Under the pieces are notes generated by a model. That model made no database searches, was not told the DNA's origin, and saw only the letters and a list, made by a program, of their open reading frames with translations. From Crataegus laevigata (lineage: Eukaryota > Streptophyta > Magnoliopsida > Rosales > Rosaceae): 64,000 nucleotides of DNA. The translations under genes and the position numbers were made by a program. Where the stretch lies: positions 1,552,501 to 1,616,500 of the forward strand of contig OY756947.1 in assembly GCA_963580275.1 (NCBI GenBank), in the 5' to 3' direction. Below are positions 45,186 through 57,844 of this stretch, one piece after another; position 1 is the stretch's first letter, and each line of letters begins with the position of its first letter.

Positions 45186-48100
45186 AACAAAACAACCAAG
45201 TCTCCAAGTTACAATTTATTCATATTAGAATCAAAGAGTATTGCTTTTCCCTGGAGAAAGGTTGTAATTAATAGGCGCGTAGCCTATAATGGGTCGAACT
45301 CGAAATTAATAAAATCCTCTTCGAAAAAAATGAACGAGGGTGAAATTATGTCGAGTAAATTACTTGTTTACATGTTATGTACAATTTTTGCTCAACAGCT
45401 GCTAATTCTGCAAAGTTCAACATCAAATTCACCTTTTAGTGTGCTGAATGTTAGTAACCTGGTAACACCTCACTTCACCGAGAAGGATGATGAAATGACC
45501 TCTTCAAACAAAGACTCAAAAATCCTTACTGACTGAGATTTAGATAGGTAACCAGTCGGTCTCGAAGCAGTGCTTGTGGATGAAAATCTTCGCCTTCTTC
45601 TCTTTTGACGAAAATGCACCTGCAAAATAATCAACACCTAAGATCAAGGCCAAGAGCCTCAAGCGCCTATGATGAATGGGAGGGGGGTTTGGCCAAAAAA
45701 TATATGATGCTAAAGTTAGAATTTGAGAAAAAAGTGTTTAGAGAATTTTTTGGAGAGAATTGGAGTTAGATTTTTGGAGAAATGAGGTGGTATTAATAAA
45801 GGTGTGGCCGGCCCCTTTTGGAGAGATGGGAACCGGCCACATATGGTAGTTTTTGGGTGTAATTGCAAGATATTAAATAATATCTTACAAATTAATCAAT
45901 TAATTTAGGTAATTAATCCTATTTTGAATGAATAATTGAAGGTTACCTTGTGGGGAGGATTTGATGAGGATGAATGAAATAGGTTTCGAATAAATACCTA
46001 CTTTGCTCACTTTTGACCTTGACTATGCCATGATTGTCCGCTACTTGAGCGTAGAAGTTCCGGTGTGCCTCGAGGGTGAAGGAAAATTTGTGAAAAATAA
46101 GTTCGTTTGAGCAACATCTACAACATGCAATTAACAATTAAAGGCGGAATCATGCTTGTATGCACTCAAAACAAAACTTTACCCATGAAATTCAAAACCT
46201 AGTAGTTATGGTGAACCAAGACTCAACTTAAAACAAAGTGAGTTGAGAAACTTTATACCTTTGTTAATTCCTCTTTGCATAAGCAAAGGCTAATCACCCA
46301 TGAGATATGGCCTTCATTCCTTACTTCTTAGCTCCATGGATTTCTTGGTTGAGGGTGGTAGAATGGATTCTCCAAGTTCCTAAAATTGAGAACCTCTAAG
46401 TCCCCACACCAAGGTGAGCATTGAGGAAGAGATGAGTGACCTAGAGGAAGTAAGATTGCTAGCTATTTTCTTCTAGGGTGGCTGGCCTCTTAGAGAGAAA
46501 AGGAGAGATAAGTTTTGGATTGCGTTTGCAAATATATTGATAAATAAATACATAACGAATGTAAGTTGATTGATTTTAAGCTATCTGATCTGGGTCTTTA
46601 AATCAAATAGCACCAACCACTATTTTTAGAAAATTCCATATCCCTCATCAGAATTCGAGAGTTTTGGAGGAAACTCTTAGTAGGATATGAGAGGCTCACT
46701 ATTAGTAAGCCTACCTCACAATAATATGATGTTGGCTAGTATCAATAATAATGAGAGAGTACGCTTACTCATTTACATCTCATGTAAGTACCTATCTTAT
46801 TTGACCTCTAGAGAATGATGCCTCATAATGATATGAGGTTGGCTCCATTGCACTTAGTTAAGTCATTCCCACCATGCAAGTTCGGGTAAGGGTTCAAGAA
46901 CAACCTCACAATGATATGATGTTGATCATTCTCGTTGCCTACCTTCACAACATCATGTATGCATATAGAACTCCTATTGAGTGTAAGCATGTACTTTGTA
47001 CTCCCTCATGATAAGGTGAAGTCAGTGTATAAGTCACAAATGATCAGAGCCTACCACGGTGGAAGGCCACGAAAGAGTTTTCAAAGCACTCTCACTCTTG
47101 TCAACTTAATAATGATTTGGTTGAGGGTTTTTAGGTCTCATCACATATAAGCATTCATTTTAATCTTATTAAAACAATTTGGTCCTATTACAACTATTGG
47201 TCCATGTGATTGATTTAGTAGTATATAATACTCCCACTATGCTTGTAAAACGGTTTTTAAAGTAAGAGTATATGATACTACTAACATAAGTTTTGCAGTC
47301 ATTGATGGACTATATAGTTGTCTTGGGGCCTTAGGATGACTACGAACATTTGATTCGATCCAACACGAGCCTAGTGTTGGATCTCGGTCTAGGAATGGTG
47401 ATTGATTTTAGTTACGTGTTTAATCACGTTAATGCGTGTTTTCTTATTGGGAATTTCATGCGTATCAAATACACAAGGGTCACTTGACCCTTCTCGCCAT
47501 CTTAAAAATGTCTTCTTATATGTTATATCCAAGTTTTTCATATTTGTACTTATAGTTGACCCTTCTCGCATAATAATATTTGCCCCAATGAACGTAATCT
47601 AATGTCATCGTGCTCCATGTGGTCAAAGACTCAAGACACTTTGGCTTAAAGGTGTGTGACACTTCATTCCTTGCTTCTAGTCTTTTGATTTATATAATAT
47701 ATGATTTTGGAACGATGACACAATTATTAGGTCGTAAATTTCAAATTTATAATATTTATAATAATTATTATGAATGCGTAAGATTTTACATGTTAAAATT
47801 AGGCTGACCGTAGAAATTTTGGCCACTCCACTGCTATGAGCCACACCATTTGCTTGCCTACAAATATTGGAAGATTTAACTTGGGAAAGAGACGCCAGCA
47901 AATCTTTTTGAATCATTAATTGCAAATGAAGGAAAAGCAATACAGAAACATCTTCCCAATTGATGCGGGAAAGAGATGCCAGGAAATCCCTTCAAACTCC
48001 TTGGACAGTCTGTGGTTTTAGGATTGTCACTTGTAGTTCAGATTGAACTAGAACATGAAACAAGTGAACACAACTTTGAACCAAGGAGAGTACGAAGTAA

Positions 48101-48431
48101 TGTGTTTTTTTTCCTCACAGCCCATATCCCCATTACACTAGATCACTACAAGCAGATTTCACTCTATATAGAAGAAATGATAACTACACACAATTAATTT
48201 GTCTCATCAGACACACCGATCGCTTTATTTATGGTCATCATATTGAATACATCAAACAGATCAATAACCTAGCATGTGCACAGGAGAGAAAGGATTGGAA
48301 ATAGAGTTCGAGTAAGTAAATCCAAAATCAGTAAAATCAACAATAAAGAACAAAGAGCGAGAAAAAAAATGCCATTTTTCTCAATGCTTATTAGGATTGA
48401 ATGGTCGCATTTAACGATATGCCGTTGAGAG
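45186..48431. other. Intergenic DNA of retrotransposon-like character
   Basis: No protein domains. CCTCACAATGATATGATGTT-like motifs recur near 46711, 46831 and 46907, and GACCCTTCTCGC occurs twice (47487, 47560). Frames such as 45123-45536 and 47976-48197 are unsupported. The GTGTGGCCGGCCCC...CCGGCCACA inverted pair near 45804-45840 is notable but unexplained. The right end (about 48200-48431) is 3' flank of the next gene. Confidence 0.35.
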
Positions 48432-50465
48432 TCACCAAGGGCGTTGGGCTTTAGATGATACTCCTCTAGCAGTATATAGATGGCCACACTGAATACAGTG
48501 TTTCCTTGCACATTGGAGATGTAGTTTGACTCTTGCATCAGCTGCCATTTGATCCACTGTTTCCTGTTCCCACGAGGCATTGGACTCAGAAAAAGGCGGC
48601 CAATATCTCCTTTCTAACATATCAGCATTGTCGATACAATAGCTGTGTTGTGTATCAAGAACTTCAAGATTCTTATGGCCATTCAATATGACTCCCAAAG
48701 CATTTACAGACAATGTACAAGACGGAATCACAAGATACTTGAGAAGTGGAAAACCTTCAGCAATCCACACTGCTGCTGTGTCGGATATCGGTCCATACAT
48801 GCTAAGCCGGCATAAAAATTTGCAATTATCTCCAAGAGCAAGTAAATGAGAAGCGGAAACTTGTGCTGCTCTTAAGTTCTCCCAATAAGGTATCACCCCT
48901 AAGATACGCTTAAAGTCATAACTCACGTTATACAGCAACTCTTTAGGAACATTCAATTCACGTAGTAAGGGTGTCCTGCATTAGCGCAACAGTAATTTTA
49001 TTAGGTTTCAAATCTGAAATCTCACAGTTAAAACGAGGACCAAGTTTTGTCCCAACATTTTTGTGGGAACTCACAGGACGCATAAACCGAAAACCTCCAA
49101 CCTTTTTTTAAAAAAGTAGAACTTTAACAGTGGGCATATGAACAAACGAAGAGTATCATCCAGTTCCGTTGTTAAAGGTCAAAATAATTATAAAAAAAAA
49201 AAGCAATTTTAAGGAGATCCACTCAACAAAGGATATTATTTTAGAAACTTTGTTAACCTACGTACCTTTCTGCGATGTAAGTAAGGATCTGATATTTAAG
49301 ACGTGTCTTGTTGGGGAAATAAATAGTTGTCCAAGAGCTATTGGGTCGGTTATCGAGCGCAAACTTTAGGAAATTGAGGAATAAGGACATATCAGAAGAA
49401 TAGCCCCCCAAGTTGGAATCTGTCAACAAATCAAACTCACGTAAATCGAGCACACCATTTGGAGGAATTGCTGCATCCACAAGTGCCGATAGCCATGAGC
49501 GGCACAAGCATCTTATCAGAAGTTTCCTCCAGTAGACCCACTGCAACCGCTGCATGATATTCACCAGAATATCATGTGGCATTTCGTTCCATGATCTTCT
49601 TCCACCAATAATATTATTATCAGTACTTTGATCTGATCCTTGATCTGATCCGACCTTACTCCTCACCCTACGATCGGTTTCACAATAAGATCGCTCCATC
49701 ATGCCCTAGTATTAAAAATCAAATGAAAATCATCTGATCCGACTTTAATACAATTCACTAGCGATGTCAATTATTTTAAACGGTTAACTTGACCTAGAAA
49801 TTAAAATCAAAGAAGCTTAAAACTGACCTCATTTACCGTACAATCTCTTTTGCCATTAGGTTTTCCCATAAATAGGTGCTTGGCTGTCAATCCATTTACT
49901 CTAGTTGACAAAGATGGTTTGGTCTGAGCTTCCATGACTGCAACCTCTCCGTGATTGTCAGTAGCTACAAAGTGATTGCCAGAGAGATGAACGCTTCGGT
50001 TGCCAATCACCGAGAACGCTACCAAACCGTCGTCAATCTCAAATTCAAGATTCAAGGAGCATGATTCTTTCTTATTTTTTGAGAAAGAACACAAAAAGAT
50101 TGGACGAGTCTCATGTCCAAGGGAACATTGGATTACGATCCTCTCTGATTTCGTCCACACACCCAGGTCTAAAGTTGCCTAGAAAAAAAATAATAACCAG
50201 GACGCTTGGTAACTAACAGTATTATATATACGACAAGCAGAAAATTAACAATCAAAGTAGTTAAAAAGTTACCCGAGTAAGTTGAAGTTTTCTTTTCACT
50301 TGATAAAGATATGGTTTGCCCGGTTTTACTTCGATTCCTATCATTTCGAAAACTGAAAAAATGAGAAACTGAAAAATTGTGGAAGTGAATATACATACAC
50401 ACACAGATATATATATATATATATAACATTAACTGAAAAGAAAAGTGCTAACCCCAAAAGCCCAT
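48432..50465 (-). CDS. Nucleoplasmin-like domain fused to F-box/LRR protein (predicted, 470 aa)
   Basis: Minus-strand exons: 50465-50453, 50337-50273, 50178-49828, 49705-49266 and 48975-48432. All have GT-AG ends and all phases agree, giving one 471-codon frame including the stop. Exons 1-3 encode MGFWGIEVKPGKPYLYQ, ERIVIQCSLGHETRPIFLCS and VAFSVIGNRSVHLSG, the nucleoplasmin-like histone-binding domain at the N terminus of plant FKBP43/FKBP53 immunophilins. Exons 4-5 encode an F-box (WNEMPHDILVNIMQRLQ, CLCRSWLSALV) and leucine-rich repeats (LCRLSMYGP, LLKYLVIPSC, NLEVLDTQHSY) like At3g48880-type F-box/LRR proteins. No peptidyl-prolyl isomerase domain follows. F-box proteins recruit substrates to SCF ubiquitin ligases. 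Alternatively, exons 1-3 are a truncated FKBP remnant and the F-box gene starts separately at 49702. The individual domains are secure; the fusion is inferred from splice phase. Confidence 0.7.
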
Positions 50466-51363
50466 TGTTATTGTAACCTTGACAGGCAGGGCACAACGAT
50501 GTTCGTCAGCTTTCTCTGAAAGCCTAGACAATGCTTGAAACTTCACAGAAAAAAAAAAATACAAATGCAAATTTTAGTGAAACTCAGCAGAAATCAGAGG
50601 GAAGGATCGAGAGAGAGTTCATTCTTTGAGAAGAGAGCGAGACACACGACTGTTAAGAGTAAGAGAAATTGAAGCCTAGCTAACACCAATTTTAGGGCAA
50701 AATATGCAGATTCATAACACCAATTAGCAAATAAAAGGGTGAGAGCGAGAAGAAAAACAGTAACGGGAACAAATGGCAGTTCGAAACCCTAAAAGGGAGT
50801 TGTTTCGAGTGTTTACCGTGAATCTGAATCCCGGTGACCGTCGTACAACGCTGGCTAAAGGAAAATGGAAAACGAAAAGGGACTTGCCGGCCTATACACA
50901 GTACTCTCTCAGTTGAATATTCTAAATAATTTTATATATAAAAAAGCCCTAACCTATTACCAGGTGTTAACGGATGCTAATGGTTTCGCGGGTAGATCCA
51001 AATGACCCGTTATCTGATGAGTTTATTTGTTGACGAGCCGACCCATTAAGTATTCATTTAAACACTAATTTTAACCTATTGATATAATTGGATTAATATA
51101 TTGAGTTTAAAATGCTAAGTCTAATGAGAATTGTAACGCATGTTAATAATAATTTTTAGTTGCCGAATTCCTACCGGTCCAAAGCATAATATTTTGAGTT
51201 TTCACGAATCGCCAAACCCACCGCTCGTGACTCTCCGTTCCTGCTCCCGTATCCATGCTTCATATCATATATTGCATACAGTTCTGGCCATTTACAATAT
51301 TTTTAGACTTCTTTTTTTTTTTTGTAGATTTTTAATAATTTCTTTTTTTGCCACGACCATTGC
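50466..51363. other. 5' UTR/promoter region of the F-box fusion gene and intergenic DNA
   Basis: Immediately upstream of the ATG at 50465 is leader-like sequence with possible splice sites on the minus strand. Further right is AT-rich DNA with a TGACCCGTTATCTGATGAG repeat-like block near 51004. No coding feature. Confidence 0.4.
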
Positions 51364-51368
51364 TAGGA

Positions 51369-53428
51369 TGACACGCCCCGACCCCGATGTCTTGTAGACA
51401 TCGGAGTGGTCACGTGATGGCCGATACTCGAGGGGTGATGTAAGCCATTTAATTAAAACAAAAACCAATAAAATGATCACAGGCATGAATACTATATCTA
51501 AAACTATAGTAATTAATGTAAAGCAGCAGAAACATAGTTACACTAAAATAATATTCAACTGCCAACACTGAAATTAGCAGGATACAACAGACCCTGTCCA
51601 GAGCATACGCCTAATATAGATTACAAAGGAAGGAATACAAAATTAAACAAACAAAAGGAGTGGGTCCTACGCCGCGAGAACTCGAATATGCCGATGCGGA
51701 AGTGCCTTGACGCCGGGATTGTATACCTCAAATCTAATCCCTGAAGGGGGCGCAAAACAAAGGTGAGTGGACCAATTTGATATACATATAAGAAAACAGT
51801 TATCAATATACTATCCCCCAGGTTTTATGAAAACACAATTATATATCTATCATGATAAACATAGGTTTTTTCTGAAACCTAGAATGTCGTGCAATATCTC
51901 ATGTCATAACTTATCGTGCAATGTCTCAATTCATAACTCGCATATCATAATCACTAGTGTCCACATATATCCCTCCAGGCCCTATGCCATCTCCCCGTCC
52001 CTGAGCATACAGTCAGAGGAAAATATCGCTTCAGGCCCTATGCCAGCTCCCCGTCCCTATGCTAAATAGCTAGAGGAAAACACACTCCAGGCCCTATGCC
52101 AACTCCACCGTCGCCCGGGATGGACCGGAATCTATCCCTTCATCCCGTAGCGGAAATTGGGATCACTAGGTAATATAGAACTATCGCACATACATTTATG
52201 AACAAGTAACGTCATTCATCATTCTTATAAACTCATGCTTTTCATGCGTGCAATTCTACTAATAAAACATGCATTTTAGAAGGGGTCCATTCACAGTACT
52301 TAGCTGTCCAACGCTGCGCTGCTAGCGAATATAGGAAAGCCACAATAGTTGCCCCTAAGCACATAAAGGGTACAACTTAGTCAAACTCTATTCAAACGAT
52401 TTTATTTGGGAAAACGGACTTCAAAAACGGGTCCAGGACATCGAAATTAGCCTAGGAGGGGTCCCGAATGGACCCAAAAAAGTCAACTCCGAAAGTTAAC
52501 CGTTGACCGAGTCAAAGTCAAAGTCAACAAGTCAATCGGGTCACGGGTCAGGGTTGGATCCGGTTTTGGGTCTAGGGTTTGGGTCTAGGGTTTAGCCCAA
52601 AAGGGTTAATGGATTTTTGGGTTAAATGGGTTATAGGGTTTAGGGCTTAGAATTTGGGTTTAGCGTTTGGGTTTTAACCCAATAGGGTTTTGGGTTTTAA
52701 GGTCAGCCTGTAAGGGCTATAGGGTTTGGAAGGCTACGGGCCAAAGGCCTTGGTTTTTCTTTCCTTTTCTCTACGGCCCAAGGCCCCAAATTTTCTAAGG
52801 CCCGAGGCCTTAATGTTTTAAAAAACTAAAAATAAAAACCCAACGGGTCAGGGTACTGGGTTTGGAGGGAGTGGGCCTAGTGCCCAACTAAAATGGCCCA
52901 AAGGCTCTAATTAATTAAAACAGAAATTGAAATATAAATAATTAAAATATAAGTGGGCTGGGTCTTGCAACGGGCTTAAGGCCCGTGGGTTTTTCTTAAA
53001 AGGCCCGAAGGCCTATTTAATAAATTAAACAATTTAAATTTAAAATGAAAGATGAGGATCCAGGGCTTACCTAGCCGGAAATGAAAGAAATTCTTGCCTG
53101 AGAATTTCTGGGCTTTCGCTGCCCTTTGCTGTGACCCGAGAGAGAGAAAGACGAGAGGAAGGAGAGAGAGAGAGAAGAAGAAGATTGTGGTACGCTGGCC
53201 TGCGTGCGTGCGTGCGTATGGTCTCGGTGCAAACGAGAGAGACGAAGAGTGAGTTCGAGAGGGAGAAGGTGCAGAAAGTTGAGAGAGAACAAGGAGCAGA
53301 GAGGGACAGGAATGAGAGAGAGAGAGTATACGGGAAAGGGATACAAAATAAGGGGTGGGCGCCTTGGGCTCACCATTTAAGAACAAAATAATTTTTAAAA
53401 TTAAAACAGAGGGGGGAGGGGTGTAACA
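51369..53428. mobile_element. 2060-bp solo LTR of a Gypsy-type element
   Basis: It begins TGACACGCCCCGACC and ends GGGGTGTAACA; the reversed right end starts TGTTACACCCC, so the termini are short inverted repeats of TG...CA type. The 5-bp direct repeat TAGGA flanks it (51364-51368 and 53429-53433). Such long LTRs with CACCCC/CGCCCC termini occur in Del/Tekay-type chromoviruses; that assignment is an inference. No internal coding region remains. GA-rich and CT-rich frames at 52976-53524 are not genes. Confidence 0.8.
51974..52130. repeat. Three about 56-bp repeats inside the solo LTR
   Basis: CCAGGCCCTATGCCA or TCAGGCCCTATGCCA occurs near 51975, 52031 and 52087, followed by TCCCCGTCCCT and an AGAGGAAAA end in two units. 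Confidence 0.85.
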
Positions 53429-53433
53429 TAGGA

Positions 53434-54169
53434 TCATCTGACATTTTAACATATTTACTCTTTTCCATTTTTCGCTTCCTTTGTGGCTTGCGAATATATG
53501 AATCATCGTTGAATTATTTAACACAAACTAGTTGTCTTCATTGAGATTGAATGTTTACGTAACTTACAAAACAAATTAGTATGTGATAGTACTCATTGTT
53601 TTTTTCTTTCTTTAAAGAAAAAAAGACCAACTGGTGATGAAACCACAACAATCCACTCTTTCAGGTGCTGGAAAAACTCATAGGTATTTCAGTATTCTCC
53701 TGACCACTATAATATGATTCAAAAGTGCTAGTAATCAAACTTAGAACGTGCCATGGCTTGAAATTTTCCATAAGATTATGTAATGTTTGGGGGTATAAAA
53801 ATTGTTTGCCTAGCTCATACGAAGCTCTCTAGACGATATTTTCGTCATCCATTCTTTGAGAGATTATATCAATGCATCAAGATGAAATGTGGAAGAGGAT
53901 GAAGTTGAATGTGAAACAGAGAAGCTCCCTTACCAAATATCTCCTTACAAAGATCTCTAAATTCGAAATAATTAAAAATGCTTGGTTGCGTTAATGGATT
54001 TTCTTTCCAATCGAATTTTGGTTAGTTTCATACATTTGTTTTGTTCTTTTGGAGTTCTTGTTCATACTCTCTAGCATGCTTTCGATCTACGAGAACTGCA
54101 AAAAAATTATGACCTCGATGTGAGGAAAAGAGTAATTTCCATCTAAAACAAGAGGGGAGGGGAATGAAG
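53434..54169. other. Intergenic DNA between two retroelements
   Basis: No gene, RNA or element end was recognised. Confidence 0.5.
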
Positions 54170-55072
54170 TGTAAACACGAAAATTTCTTGGTGAACAACA
54201 AGAACACGTGTACAAAATAATATTTGTATTTGATGATTTTGGGTTACAATCTCTATTTGTTTTGGTTCTCTGATTCGATCTCCGTGAGATGTTGATTTAT
54301 GGATTTGATGGGCTGTTGATCCGAAGGGCCGTTGGGGCTTGATTCTTGGGATGAACAATGGTGTAGATTTGTTGATGTTGTGTTGATCCGAAGGGCCATT
54401 GGGGGCTTGATCTTAGGATGAACGAGGATGATGAATGATGGATGAACTTTAAGGGGATTTTGGGCTTGATCCTCGAAGAACGATGAACGATGGTGATGAA
54501 CAAGTGATGAACTTCAAGGGGCTTTTGGGCTTGATTCCTGAAGAACGGATGTGTGGATCCAAGGGCCGTAGGGGCTTGATCTTGGAAGGTGGATGAACGT
54601 TGCTTCGAGGATTTGCTGATGAACGTTGATGTTGTGTTGATCCAAAGGGTCGTTGGTGGCTTTGATGGATGTTTCTTCAAGGGCTTTCGAGGCTTGATCT
54701 CGAAGAACAATGAACGAAGAACGAAGAACGAAGAACGAAGAACGAAGAACGATGAACGATGAACGAAGAACGAACTTCCAGAGAATTCTCTTCCAATTTG
54801 GGAGTAGAGAAATGTGTTTGTGAATTGGTCCCTAATTTGTATGAAATGGCTTCCTATTTATAGAATTTCCCAAGGCCTAATTTTGAATATAATATTCCAG
54901 ATAAAATAAGTCGTCTCTGCCAGGTGTTGACACGTGTCCTGTTTGACGGCTTTTCTAACTATTTTTGAATTTTCGTCAAATCACACACTACGTGTACAAT
55001 TTATGTAATACATGAGTGTTGAAACTTTGACCATCGGTCAACATTTTATTTACCGAAATTTCACTGTCTACA
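54170..55072 (-). repeat. 3' LTR of the Tat-type element (903 bp)
   Basis: Plus-strand borders are TGTAAACACGAAAATTTC and ACTGTCTACA. It carries several copies of a GGGCCGTTGGGGCTTGAT-type motif and a run of GAACGAA repeats (54711-54775). It is nearly identical to the right LTR over the visible part, with small indels. Confidence 0.92.
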
Positions 55073-55088
55073 AATGCCCCCACTTCAA
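55073..55088 (-). other. Polypurine tract of the Tat-type element
   Basis: On the minus strand GAAGTGGGGGCATT lies directly before the 3' LTR start TGTAGACAG, the position where plus-strand DNA synthesis is primed. Confidence 0.7.
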
Positions 55089-55328
55089 TGCGTGTTGTAT
55101 ACATGTGCTTGTTACGTGTAGAAGATGCGTTTTGAAGTCTCCTCAATGTAGACGTCGATCCAAGGGCCGTCGAGGCTTGATCTTGGATTAGGCTGGGATC
55201 TCCTTCAAGCGCCGTTGAGGCTTGATCTTGAGTTGGGCTGAGATTATATTCAACTTTACTGGGGTGAATCGGCACGTGTATTTGTTGTGCTTGTTGACTT
55301 TCCACAGACTTCATCTCGAACTGGTTTT

Positions 55329-55806
55329 GATTCAAGGGTGATGAACACTTGATCTTGAATCAGACTTGTGATTTCTTCAAGGGCCGTTGCGGCTTGATCT
55401 TGAAGGTTGATTCAAGGGTGATGGACACTTGATCTTGAATCGGATCTTGATTCCTCCAAGGGCCATTGCGGCTTGATCTTGAAGGTTGATTCAAGGGTGA
55501 TTGACACTTGATCTTGAATCAGATTTATGATTTCTCCAAGGGCTGTTGCGGCTTGATCTTGCAGGTTGATTCAAGGGTGTTGGACACTTGATCTTGAATC
55601 AGGTCTTGATTTTTCCCAGGGGCCGTTGCGGCTTGATCTTGAAGGTTGATTCAAGGGTGATGGACACTTGATCTTGAATCGGATCTTGATTTCTCCAAGG
55701 GCCGTTGAGGCTTGATCTTGAAGGTTGATTCAAGGGTGTTGGACACTTGATCTTGAATCGAGCTTTTGATTTCTCCAAGGGCCGTTGGTGGCTTGATCTT
55801 GAAGGC
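55329..55806. repeat. 79-80 bp tandem array, six units
   Basis: GATTCAAGGGTG starts units near 55329, 55409, 55488, 55568, 55648 and 55728. Each contains GACACTTGATCTTGAATC and a GGGCCGTTGCGGCTTGATC core that is also found in the LTRs. A diverged single unit recurs at 56200-56290. Confidence 0.9.
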
Positions 55807-55949
55807 TGTCGGACCATGAACGGCTTCATATGGCAAGCGATCTTCGGTTTAGTTGAGGATGAATCAACATGTGCAGTTGTACGGCCCATGCTGCATTATT
55901 CTCTGCTTTGTTTCTTTTGCATGGCAGGCAGACATGAGGTAAAGGTGTT

Positions 55950-57090
55950 GGTTTGTTTCTCTGTTCAATCTTTCCAAGTGCCGACCGATTGCCCCATTTC
56001 TCCTTGTCCCGTAAGCAAGAGCAAGGGTAAAGGAAAAGCATGCCATGAGATATCTTTGCCTTCGACTCTGCTGATATGAGATACTTTTGCTTTTGAAGAA
56101 GTATCTTTCCACAGGTTTATTCTTGAACTGGGCTGGAGGGTTTTCTTTTGCTAGACTTGCCAAAAGTCTGAGCTTACCCATTTATCTGGAGTTGAAGTTG
56201 ATTCAGGGGTGGTGAACACTTGATCTTGAATTGGACTTGTGATTCCTTCAAGAACCGTTGGTGGCTTGATCTTGAAGGTTGTCAGACCATGAACGACTTC
56301 ATATGGCAAATGATCTTCACGAGCCGACTCAAGAATTTGAGGGTCATAACAAGTCCATCAAATCCAAAGTACGTCAAATCTTAATGATATGAAATACTTT
56401 TGCTTTTGAATAAGTAGCAGACGGCCCGGCACATGCTTTGTTGTGCTTGTCTCTACATGCTTCAATGTATCATTTTCCTTGCTTTGTCTGTTCCCCTTGC
56501 AGAAGCGGCATTTTCCCTGGTTTTTTCCCATGTATATGTGGCATCTTCTCTTGCAGTATTTGCCTTACCGATACAGGAGTGGAATGCAAATGCTAGGTAA
56601 GCAATCATGGAAGGGTTTCCAGGCAGTCGGTTCTAGATTGGAGAGTTGATTCCAAATGCAGGCTGATTGCTTTCTTTCTCCTTGTCTTGTATGTGAGAAC
56701 AAGGATAAAGAAAAAGAAGGGAGAAATATGAGATACTTTTGCTTTTGAAGAAGTGGTGACGATTTGCCAGTGTTGCACAACGAACCTTTGCTCTTCAGCG
56801 ACGGTGCTAGCTCATCTTTGGTGCACAACCTTTGCATTTGAATGGTGATCCACCACCGTATCAACTGCGCCAAAGTATTTAACGAAGGAATTCGTGACCT
56901 TGACTACGGCTGAGGATGAGTGCTCGAGAGCAATGCAAGGTAAGCAACCAGGCAAAGGTTTCGACTGATTGCGTTCTTTCTCCTTGTCTTGCAGGTGAGA
57001 ACAAAGACAAGGAAAATGACAGGGAGAAAGCGTGATATGAGATACTCTTGCTTTCGACCTTGATGATATGGGATACTCTTGCTCTAGTGT
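55950..57090. repeat. Dispersed repeats around CTCCTTGTCTTGCAGGTGAG
   Basis: Three related blocks (near 55998, 56676 and 56977) share TTTCTCCTTGTC, an AAGGAAAA-rich stretch and ATGAGATACTTTTGCTTTTG. They are part of the non-coding interior of the large retroelement. Frames through them are repeat shadows. Confidence 0.65.
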
Positions 57091-57844
57091 GGCTTGTTTG
57101 TAGAGGCATTCCAGGGGATGAAGAATACTGAGTATTTTGGGAAGCTTTGTTGGAAATGGATTTTCGAAGATAGGGAAGGGCTTGGCATTTTTGCAGGTCT
57201 GCCTTATCGTAGAGGACGAATGCCAACAGATATAGGATTTTTCCCAATAACTGGTAGTGAGGCTGTTTGTTTACCCATGTCAGCGACAACGAGTAATTTT
57301 GATTCACGCGTTTCTTTAGACTCGTCCGTGACTTCTGCAAAGCTGGGACAACACGTGAAGGGTGGTGACAAACCTCGATCTTTGAACAAGCAGCTTTTGA
57401 ATTTTAAAGGATAGTGTCGAGCCTCTTCGATCTTTGAACGAGCGTCTTTTTTTTTGAAATTTCGAGGGTAGTGCTGAGCCTCTTTGATCTGGCCCGTGAC
57501 TCTTTCAAGGTTGAGATCGCATGTGGAGAGTGTCGGTAAGCTTTGATTTAGAGGCTCCGTCTTTTGAAAAAGTTGGCGCCCCTTCGATCTTCAGATAAGC
57601 AACCCTTCGATCTTTGAACAAGTAGCCCGGCTTTTGAGGTTTGGAGGATGGTGACAAGCCCCTTCTGGTTTTGTCCGTGTCTTCGGCAAAGCTGAGATGA
57701 CGTGTGAACAGTGCTGACAACTTGATCCAGAAAATCCGGCTTTTGAAAAAGTGGCGCCTCTTCGATTTTTTAACGAGCGGCTCTTCAATTTCTGAGCAGC
57801 AGCTCTTCGATTTCTGAGCAGGCGGCCTCGTTACTTTTTTTTTT

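Noticed and set aside
52440..52720. GGGTTTAGGGTTT-like runs resembling plant telomere repeats
   Set aside because: The spacing and sequence are irregular, and the block lies inside a well-bounded solo LTR, so it is not an interstitial telomere array.
52976..53524. 182-aa minus-strand frame with Ser/Leu-rich sequence
   Set aside because: It lies across the border of the solo LTR and translates a CT-rich stretch; no domain.
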